Shown one piece after another: positions 5,592 to 10,638 of a stretch of DNA of 11,193 nt; position 1 is the first letter of the stretch; each line of letters opens with the position of its first letter. A program made the position numbers and the translations under genes. Under the pieces are notes generated by a model. It was given only the letters and a program-made list of their open reading frames with translations. It was not told the origin of the DNA and did not search any database. Source of the DNA: Syntrophales bacterium (lineage in GTDB: Bacteria; Desulfobacterota; Syntrophia; Syntrophales; UBA2251); contig JALNWL010000067.1 of the NCBI GenBank assembly GCA_023230905.1, forward strand, positions 1-11,193. The letters are read 5' to 3'.

Positions 5592-6749
5592 TCAAAAAGC
5601 GTCCCGGTAGATCTGGATCGCGTCCTCCCGCGTGACCTTCCGGGGGTTGTTGGCCAGGGGGCGTGCCACGGTCAGGGCCGCATCTGCCAAGGTGGGGAAG
5701 TCCTCCTCCCGGACATCGAAATCCCCGAGGGTCTCCGTGATCCCGCAATCCTCGATCAGGGTCTCCACCGCCTCGATTGCCAGGCACGCCGACTCGCGCA
5801 GGGGCAGATCGTCGGGAATCTCCCCCATCGCCTCGGCGATGATCGTGAACTTCTCCAAGGCGCCCGGCAGGTTGTAGGCCATGACGGCGGGCAGGAGGAG
5901 CGTGTTCGCCATCCCGTGGGGGATTCCGTAGCGGCCGCCCAGGGGGTACGAGAGGGAATGCACCGCCGTCACGCCGGCGTTGGCGAGACCCAGGCCCGCG
6001 TAAAGGCTGCCCAGGAGCATCTGCTCGCGGGCCTCCACGTTCCCGCCGTCGTGGACGCAGGTCCGCAGGTTCTCGGCGATGAGTCCGATCGCCTCCAGGG
6101 AGAGGAGTTCGCTCATCGGCGAGGCGTTGATCGAGGTGAACGATTCGATGGCGTGGCATAGGGCGTCGATGCCCGTGGTCGCCGTGGGTCCCGGGGGGAG
6201 GCTCAGGGTCAGCAGGGGGTCCAAGAGCGCCACGTCCGGATAGAGGTACGGGCTGTTCATCCCCTCCTTCTTCTTGAGGCTCTTCCGCATGAAAACCGCG
6301 GTGAAGGTCACCTCGCTGCCCGTCCCCGCCGTCGTGGGGACCATGATCGTGGGGAGTCCTGGCCCGGGGACCTTGCCGAGTCCCAGGTAATCGGCCGCCC
6401 GGCCGCAGTTGGCCGCGAGGACCGCCACCGCCTTGGCGAGATCCATGGCGCTGCCGCCGCCCACGCCGACGACGAGATCGCACTTCGCCTTGAGCGCGGC
6501 CTGCGCCCCCGCGTCGGCGAGCTCCAGACGGGGTTCCGCCTCCGCGCGGTCGAACAGGACGGATTTGAGGTCCGCGTCCTTGAGCAGGGCATCCAGCCGA
6601 CCCGGAATGCCGGTGGCGGCGAGATTCCTGTCCACGACGACGAACGGACGGGAGCCTTTGAGGTCGCGGACCTGCCCGGCCAGTCCGTCGAAGGCCGCCC
6701 GGCCGAAGACGATCCGTTTCGCGCCCGTGAAGGCAAACGGTTTCACCAT
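5592..6749 (-). CDS. kdnB: Iron-containing alcohol dehydrogenase, probable Kdo 8-oxidising enzyme (KdnB role)
   Basis: Group III metal-dependent alcohol dehydrogenase of 385 residues. The nucleotide-binding motif GVGGGSAMDLAK is at 95-106, PTTAGTGSEVT at 138-148, and all four metal ligands are present: D195 and H199 in GIDALCHAIE, H264 in TAVHSLSYPLGG, and H278 in GIPHGMAN. The C-terminus ANNPRKVTREDAIQIY is typical of the broad family. In Shewanella, KdnB of this fold oxidises C8 of Kdo to an aldehyde for KdnA. Adjacency to kdnA and kdsB supports the same role here, and KKKEGMNSPY (159-168) resembles the KdnB segment as I recall it. Overall the sequence also looks like generic butanol/propanediol-type dehydrogenases, so a different alcohol substrate cannot be excluded. 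The ATG at 6749 has AAAAAAGGAG seven bases upstream; a GTG at 6768-6770 is rejected because it would swallow that site. Confidence 0.7.
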   Translation of the reverse strand: MVKPFAFTGAKRIVFGRAAFDGLAGQVRDLKGSRPFVVVDRNLAATGIPGRLDALLKDADLKSVLFDRAEAEPRLELADAGAQAALKAKCDLVVGVGGGSAMDLAKAVAVLAANCGRAADYLGLGKVPGPGLPTIMVPTTAGTGSEVTFTAVFMRKSLKKKEGMNSPYLYPDVALLDPLLTLSLPPGPTATTGIDALCHAIESFTSINASPMSELLSLEAIGLIAENLRTCVHDGGNVEAREQMLLGSLYAGLGLANAGVTAVHSLSYPLGGRYGIPHGMANTLLLPAVMAYNLPGALEKFTIIAEAMGEIPDDLPLRESACLAIEAVETLIEDCGITETLGDFDVREEDFPTLADAALTVARPLANNPRKVTREDAIQIYRDAF

Positions 6750-6756
6750 GGTGTCG

Positions 6757-6766
6757 CTCCTTTTTT
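6757..6766 (-). promoter_or_regulatory. Ribosome binding site fixing the kdnB-like start
   Basis: AAAAAAGGAG on the minus strand, seven bases before the ATG at 6749. Its position rules out the longer reading from the GTG at 6770. Confidence 0.75.
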
Positions 6767-6821
6767 GCACGCAATTGCAGGGATGTTTAAAGGTGGGTAA
6801 TAAGTTCCGACCGGGGGAAAG

Positions 6822-7556
6822 TCAAGCCTTTTTGTTTTCCGCGTACCAGTCCACCTGGCGGCAGATGCCGCGGAGGATCTTGATTTCCTTCGCGGTCAGG
6901 CCAGTCCGGGCGAAGAGACGGCGGAGATGCATCATCCAGTAGCCGGGATTCTGCGGATTGAGGAAGCCGATTCGCTTCAGCAGGTCCTCGACCTGGTTGT
7001 ACATGCCCTCCAACTCGGCCACGGAGGCAAGACGATGGCCGGCGGCCTTGCGCCCGGTCCAGCGGGCGACGAGGATCTCGTAGGCGAGGATCATGACGGC
7101 GTGCGAGAGGTTCAGGGACTTGAAGCCGGCCGTGGGGATGTTCACGACGAGGTGGCAGAACTTGAGGTCGTCATTGGTGAGGCCGGTGTCTTCCGGACCG
7201 AAGAGGAGGGCGACCGCGTTGTCCGGGGGAAGCGCGGCGAGCTTGGTCGCCATCTCCCGGGGCGAAACCACCGGGCCGCGGCCGTCGCCCAGGCGCGCCG
7301 TTGTCCCGATGCAGTACCGGAACTCGCCCAGCGCCTCCCCGAGGCCGTCCCGGTGCTCCAGCCGGTCGATCAGGTCGGCGGCCTCGTGGGTGGCGCGCAT
7401 GCGCAGCTCTTCCTCGTCGAGGTCGCGGCGGCCCACCACGATGAGGCGGCCGATCCCCATATTCTTCGCGCACCGCGCCGCGGAACCGACGTTGCCCGCA
7501 TACTTGGGCCGGTTCAGGACGATGGCGATATCGGTGGTGTGTCCGTGATGTTCCAC
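6822..7556 (-). CDS. trmJ: tRNA (cytidine/uridine-2'-O-)-methyltransferase, TrmJ family
   Basis: SPOUT-fold RNA methyltransferase of 244 residues. TrmJ methylates the ribose of position 32 in the tRNA anticodon loop using S-adenosylmethionine. The three knot motifs are clear: LNRPKYAGNVGSAARCAKNM (14-33), ALLFGPEDTGLTNDDL (116-131) and IPTAGFKSLNLSHAVMIL (140-157). The C-terminal helical extension MHLRRLFARTGLTAKEIKIL (209-228) followed by RGICRQVDW is characteristic of TrmJ and separates it from TrmH/TrmL. The start is the GTG at 7556, with AAGGG and GAG four to ten bases upstream; in-frame upstream sequence is Pro/Gly/Arg-rich and unlike the family. It diverges from rsmG, another RNA methyltransferase, and is followed after 72 bases by the Kdo8N genes on the same strand, so it may lead that operon. 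Confidence 0.9.
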   Translation of the reverse strand: MEHHGHTTDIAIVLNRPKYAGNVGSAARCAKNMGIGRLIVVGRRDLDEEELRMRATHEAADLIDRLEHRDGLGEALGEFRYCIGTTARLGDGRGPVVSPREMATKLAALPPDNAVALLFGPEDTGLTNDDLKFCHLVVNIPTAGFKSLNLSHAVMILAYEILVARWTGRKAAGHRLASVAELEGMYNQVEDLLKRIGFLNPQNPGYWMMHLRRLFARTGLTAKEIKILRGICRQVDWYAENKKA

Positions 7557-7702
7557 GAATCCCTTTTCTCCCGGCCTTCCCCAACCCGGGCGGCCCGCCC
7601 GCGGCGCGACGGGCATCGGATCGGCGGTCGCATCGCGCGACGGGGGCGTGCCCGGACGCGCCTTCACCCCCGGTCCATGCCGCCTTCGCGCCCCGGCGCA
7701 AC

Positions 7703-7730
7703 CCTATGGCGATTGTCGTGGGTCTGTCAA
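7703..7730 (-). promoter_or_regulatory. Candidate promoter for trmJ and downstream LPS genes
   Basis: A perfect TTGACA (7725-7730, minus strand) lies 16 bases from CATAGG (7703-7708), which matches the -10 consensus at only three of six positions. Transcription would start near 7697, leaving a leader of about 140 bases before the trmJ GTG. The -35 is strong and the -10 weak. Confidence 0.4.
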
Positions 7731-7753
7731 GAGCTTTATCCGCAACGGAAGGG

Positions 7754-7782
7754 TTGTCCGGGAGCGCCATTTGGGCTATAGG
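7754..7782 (+). promoter_or_regulatory. Candidate sigma-70 promoter for rsmG
   Basis: TTGTCC (7754-7759) and TATAGG (7777-7782) are separated by exactly 17 bases, each matching consensus at four of six positions. The predicted start near 7789 gives a leader of about 87 bases that contains the hairpin at 7831-7863. It sits back to back with the trmJ promoter candidate, 23 bases between the two -35 boxes. Confidence 0.45.
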
Positions 7783-7830
7783 GTGCGAAAAGTGGCGGAC
7801 GGCTCGACCGGAACGCGGTGGGGTCGCCGC

Positions 7831-7863
7831 CTCCTGCCCGGACAGTCCGCGTCCGGGCGGGGG
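7831..7863 (+). promoter_or_regulatory. Strong hairpin in the rsmG leader, covering a G-tract before the start
   Basis: Bases 7831-7843 pair with 7851-7863 in a 13-pair stem, two of them G-U, closing a seven-base loop. The inner eight pairs (GCCCGGAC with GTCCGGGC) are perfect. The right arm ends in GGGGG, 12 bases before the rsmG ATG, so the stem holds part of the purine-rich initiation region. There is no U-run, so it is not a classical terminator. A role in limiting rsmG translation or stabilising the transcript is an inference. Confidence 0.5.
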
Positions 7864-7875
7864 AAACGCGGGAAC

Positions 7876-8601
7876 ATGGATCCGAACGAAGTCGCCGCCC
7901 CGAAAGAACACGCCCGGCTTGACTCCTTCTGGCATGGGGCGGCCGCATGGGGCCTATCCCTGACGGACGTCCAGCGCCGACAGTTCGCCCGTTACGCGGA
8001 CGAACTGCTTTTCTGGGGCGCGCGGATGAACCTGGTTTCGCTGAAGTCCGGGCTCGACCTCCCCGTGCGCCATTTTCTCGACTCCCTGACCCCGCTGCCC
8101 TACCTGGGCGACGGGGCCTCGGATCTCATCGATCTCGGATCCGGCGCCGGATTTCCGGGGCTGCCGCTGAAGATCGCGCGTCCGGACCTCGCGGTCCGTC
8201 TGCTCGAGGCCTCCCGGAAGAAGTCGTCGTTTCTGAAGCAGGTCGTCCGGGGGCTGGGCCTGGCGGGGATCGAAGTGCTGAACCGGCGGGCGGAAGCGGG
8301 CGCGATGGGGGCGTGTTACGACGTCGTGATTTCCCGGGCGACGTGGAAACTGCCGGAGTTCGTGGAGCGGGGGAGTGCCTTTCTGAGGCCCGGCGGACGG
8401 CTGATTGCCATGAAGGGCGCCGAAATCCAGGACGAGAGGGCCGCGGCGCTTCCCGTCGCGGCCCGGATGGGACTGGCGGTGCCGTCGGTCCACGAATTCC
8501 GGCTGCCCGTCACCGGCGACCGGCGCACCCTGGTCGTCTTCACCAAAAAGATTTACTTCCCGCCCCAGGTGGGGTATGATGCTTTAAACGAACGTCCTTA
8601 A
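7876..8601 (+). CDS. rsmG: 16S rRNA (guanine527-N7)-methyltransferase RsmG
   Basis: S-adenosylmethionine-dependent methyltransferase of 241 residues that modifies G527 in the 530 loop of 16S rRNA; loss in other bacteria gives low-level streptomycin resistance. Visible motifs are WGARMNLVS (47-55), RHFLDSL (66-72), the SAM-binding DLGSGAGFPGLPLKI (86-100), EASRKKSSFLKQV (111-123), and VISRA followed by LRPGGRLIAMKG (151-181). The length is slightly above the usual 205-240 because of short terminal extensions. The ATG at 7876 is chosen as the first Met before family-like sequence; its ribosome site is weak (GGGGG at 12 bases and GGGA at two). It does not sit beside mnmG or parAB, its common neighbours elsewhere. 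It is monocistronic in this window, facing the J-domain gene across 120 bases that show no clear terminator. Confidence 0.93.
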   Translation: MDPNEVAAPKEHARLDSFWHGAAAWGLSLTDVQRRQFARYADELLFWGARMNLVSLKSGLDLPVRHFLDSLTPLPYLGDGASDLIDLGSGAGFPGLPLKIARPDLAVRLLEASRKKSSFLKQVVRGLGLAGIEVLNRRAEAGAMGACYDVVISRATWKLPEFVERGSAFLRPGGRLIAMKGAEIQDERAAALPVAARMGLAVPSVHEFRLPVTGDRRTLVVFTKKIYFPPQVGYDALNERP

Positions 8602-8721
8602 CCGTCCTGATCCCGTATCGCCAATCCGCCCCGAAACGCGCTTCTCCGGAAGGAACGGCCGGGTGTCATGACCGGTCTTAAGCCGTTTCAAGACAGGAAG
8701 TTCAGAAAAAGGACCATCGGG

Positions 8722-9462
8722 TCACCGGCATTCGCTCGGGGTGCGGGGCTGGACCCAGCGGCCGGTGCTGCCGTCGTAAAACCACTTGTCCGGGAAACCG
8801 CGTCGCCTCACAAAAACAGGGTTTTCCGCCCAGTTCATCAGTTCTTCGTAGGCCGAGTGGATTTTTCTGAAGTTTTGGGCATCCCCGCCCCGATCCGGGT
8901 GGTTCCGTTTGGCCTGCTGCCGATAGGCGCTCTTCAAGGTCTGCGCGAGTTCGGCCGAACCCAGCACCGTCCGGTCCAGCTTCAGCAGGGTCAGGGAGGC
9001 GCCGTGAACGGCGGGGATGTGAATGGCCAGGGGCTTGACGACCGCCGGGGTGTCGTGGACCCGGATGGCTTGCTCCAGGACGCGCCGGGAGGCGAGGTAC
9101 CGCTTCTGCGTGCGGCGCTTCTCCGCCCACCAGATGTCGCCCAGGAGGTTGGCCAGGCGGCTGAAGTCCTCGGCCGGCTTTTTCCCCGGGGAGCGGGGGA
9201 AGAAGAAACTGAAGATTTCAGCGGAGCCGTAGGTCAGGATATCCATGAAGACCATATGCTCGGTGAAATAGAAGGTGGCGTAGCGGGTGTTGAGGGCCTG
9301 GACGAGGCCGATCCGCATGTCCAGTTTCTGCCGCAGCCGCTGGCGGCATTCGAGGGAGCAGTATTTTCGGCGGCCCATGTGTTCCGTGGTGCCGCAGGAC
9401 AGGCAGCGGTGCGGACCCTTCCCCTCCGGCGGTCGCACCATCAGGCTTCGGGACGGTTTCAT
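8722..9462 (-). CDS. Zinc-finger and J-domain protein, function unknown
   Basis: Protein of 246 residues with an unusual order of parts. Near the N-terminus CLSCG and KYCSLECRQ (C20, C23, C35, C39) form a CxxC-x11-CxxxC site that looks like a treble-clef zinc finger. Residues 45-170 are a mixed aromatic and helical region I do not recognise, including YATFYFTEHMVFMD. The J domain is near the C-terminus: LKSAYRQQAKRNHPDRGGDA then IHSAYEELMNW, with the HPD triad at 188-190 that stimulates Hsp70 ATPase. After it comes WFYDGSTGRWVQP, an aromatic tail. An HPD-bearing protein should recruit DnaK, but the client is unknown. The ATG at 9462 lacks a ribosome site and lies six bases from an extended -10, so it may be leaderless; the ATG at 9441 is the alternative. 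Confidence 0.75.
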   Translation of the reverse strand: MKPSRSLMVRPPEGKGPHRCLSCGTTEHMGRRKYCSLECRQRLRQKLDMRIGLVQALNTRYATFYFTEHMVFMDILTYGSAEIFSFFFPRSPGKKPAEDFSRLANLLGDIWWAEKRRTQKRYLASRRVLEQAIRVHDTPAVVKPLAIHIPAVHGASLTLLKLDRTVLGSAELAQTLKSAYRQQAKRNHPDRGGDAQNFRKIHSAYEELMNWAENPVFVRRRGFPDKWFYDGSTGRWVQPRTPSECR

Positions 9463-9468
9463 CGAATG

Positions 9469-9477
9469 ATCATACCA
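9469..9477 (-). promoter_or_regulatory. Extended -10 promoter element before the J-domain gene
   Basis: TGGTATGAT on the minus strand fits the extended -10 pattern TGnTATAAT with one mismatch. No good -35 lies 17 bases upstream, which is usual for extended -10 promoters. Transcription would begin at or just before the ATG at 9462, implying a leaderless mRNA or use of the next ATG at 9441. Confidence 0.45.
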
Positions 9478-9514
9478 AGATTCACGCCGAGGGGGAAGGA
9501 TCTTTTGTTTATGG

Positions 9515-9553
9515 GCCCCGCAAACGCCGCGCGCTTTGCCGGGGCGAATTCGC
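9515..9553. repeat. Bulged hairpin and adjoining palindrome in a divergent intergenic region
   Basis: GCCCCGCAAA (9515-9524) pairs with TTTGCCGGGGC (9535-9545) in ten pairs with a single bulged C and a ten-base loop. Overlapping its right end is the perfect ten-base palindrome GCGAATTCGC (9544-9553). Both lie between the divergent J-domain gene and the 96-aa Cys-rich gene, 23 or more bases before the latter's ATG. The palindrome could be an operator; nothing in the window names a regulator. Confidence 0.4.
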
Positions 9554-9575
9554 GACAACCTGAGAGACCCCCGCA

Positions 9576-9866
9576 ATGAAACGCTGTTTTTCCTGCAAAA
9601 AGATTCTGAAACGGGCGGAAAACGTCGTCGGCCGGCGGGAGTGTTGCCCCTTCTGCGGCGCGGACCTTCACGTCTGCCTGAACTGCCTCCACTACGATCC
9701 CGCGGCCTACAATCAGTGCCGGGAGACGCAGGCGGAGCGGGTACTCGACAAAAACCGGAGCAATTTCTGCGAATATTTTGTCCTGCGCGATGCCGATGCG
9801 CCGGAAGCGCCTCCGGTGCGGAAGCTTTCCGCCAAGGAGCAGCTCGAGGCCCTGTTCAAGAAGTAG
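9576..9866 (+). CDS. Small cysteine-rich zinc-binding protein, function unknown
   Basis: Protein of 96 residues with nine cysteines: C4 and C7 (CFSC), C23, C24 and C27 (CCPFCG), C34 and C37 (CLNC), C48 (NQCRE) and C65 (FCEYF), plus H32 and H39. The first six suggest a zinc ribbon or paired zinc sites. The middle part, HYDPAAYNQCRETQAERVLD followed by KNRSNFCEYF (residues 39-68), reads like a conserved block rather than random sequence, and I recall similar small proteins from deltaproteobacteria, without a known function. The C-terminal 28 residues are charged and end in a predicted helix (SAKEQLEALFKK). GAGAG lies about nine bases before the ATG. It diverges from the J-domain gene, which also carries a Cys site, and its last 11 bases overlap larB tail to tail. 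The reading frame is well supported; no function is claimed. Confidence 0.8.
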   Translation: MKRCFSCKKILKRAENVVGRRECCPFCGADLHVCLNCLHYDPAAYNQCRETQAERVLDKNRSNFCEYFVLRDADAPEAPPVRKLSAKEQLEALFKK

Positions 9867-10638
9867 GCCCCACCCGATCATCCGCCCCGCCCTTCCGCAT
9901 GGCCTTCAGGATCCGCACGGCCCCGGCCGCCGCCCCGACGGCGTTGCCGATGTTCACTACCAGGACACCGGGGACGCAGGTCTGGAGCATCGTGCACAGC
10001 GCCCCTTCGCCCAGGCCGCCGTGGCCGTAGCCGATCGGCGTGGGCACGGCAATGACGGGCTGGGGGGTCAGGGAGGCGATGAGCGGCGGCAGGACCCCTT
10101 CCATGCCGGCAAAAACGATCAGAACGTCGGCGTGCCGGACCTTTCTCAAACCCAACTCCGGTCGGTGCATCCCCGCCGCCCCGGCGTCGAAGGCCTCGAC
10201 GACCTGTGCACCCAACTCGCTCAGGATCAGCCCGCATTCCCGGGCATAGGGGATATCGGAGGTGCCGGCGGTGACGAGGCCGACGGTTCCGAGCGGCGCC
10301 GGCACCTCGGCGTCCGCCCGGATCACCAGGACCCGGCCGGCCTGACGGAGGATCCGGTCCGGGAAGCGTCCCCGCAGAGCTGACTCCCGTTCGTCATCGA
10401 GACCGGACACGAAGACCGCGCCCTTTTCCTCGAGAATCGCCGCCGCAATGGCGAGCAGTTGGGGGACGGACTTCCCCGCCGCATAAACGACCTCGGGGAA
10501 CCCGATCCGTTTCTCCCGGTGCAGGTCCAGCAGAAAATCCTCGCCCCGCTCGTACAGGAGCTTCATGATCCGCGTTTCCGCCTCCGTTTCCGTCAGGACG
10601 CCCCGCCGGACGGCGGCAAGAATCTCCTGCATCGTCAT
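9856..10638 (-). CDS. larB: Nickel-pincer cofactor biosynthesis protein LarB
   Basis: Cytoplasmic enzyme of 260 residues that carboxylates the pyridine ring of nicotinic acid adenine dinucleotide and hydrolyses it to the dicarboxylated mononucleotide, the first step to the nickel-pincer nucleotide of lactate racemase-type enzymes. The C-terminal half has the PurE-like fold. Family segments are HREKRIGFPEVVYAAGKS (40-57), TAGTSDIPYA (123-132), DAGAAGMHR (151-159), VFAGMEGVLPPL (175-186), AVPTPIGYGHGGLG (197-210) and LQTCVPG (218-224). C221 is at the position of the covalent cysteine described for LarB. The ATG at 10638 has AAAGGA six bases upstream and overlaps the larC stop as ATGA, so translation is coupled. 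The last codons overlap the convergent 96-aa gene. LarE and the LarA-type enzyme using the cofactor are not in the window. Confidence 0.93.
   Translation of the reverse strand: MTMQEILAAVRRGVLTETEAETRIMKLLYERGEDFLLDLHREKRIGFPEVVYAAGKSVPQLLAIAAAILEEKGAVFVSGLDDERESALRGRFPDRILRQAGRVLVIRADAEVPAPLGTVGLVTAGTSDIPYARECGLILSELGAQVVEAFDAGAAGMHRPELGLRKVRHADVLIVFAGMEGVLPPLIASLTPQPVIAVPTPIGYGHGGLGEGALCTMLQTCVPGVLVVNIGNAVGAAAGAVRILKAMRKGGADDRVGPTS

Larger units (their letters stand above)
7557..7875. other. 319-base divergent intergenic region between trmJ and rsmG
   Basis: Very GC-rich spacer with no convincing gene. It holds a candidate promoter in each direction (minus strand 7703-7730, plus strand 7754-7782), the trmJ ribosome binding site GAGAAAAGGG at 7561-7570 on the minus strand, a small five-pair hairpin near 7627-7641 in the trmJ leader, and a long hairpin at 7831-7863 just before rsmG. 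Open frames crossing it are in-frame extensions of trmJ and rsmG without family-like sequence. Confidence 0.7.

Noticed and set aside
6750..6821. Separate promoter for the kdnB-like gene
   Set aside because: TTTAAA on the minus strand resembles a -10, but the hexamer 17 bases upstream has no likeness to a -35, and there is no extended -10.
7648..7875. A 76-residue N-terminal extension of rsmG
   Set aside because: The sequence is Arg/Gly-rich and unlike RsmG, and it would bury the promoter candidate and the leader hairpin inside the coding region.
8602..8721. Bidirectional terminator between rsmG and the J-domain gene
   Set aside because: The best inverted repeat (GTCTT with AAGAC around 8676-8695) has only five pairs and no T-run on its 3' side in either direction. 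The gap shows nothing else convincing.
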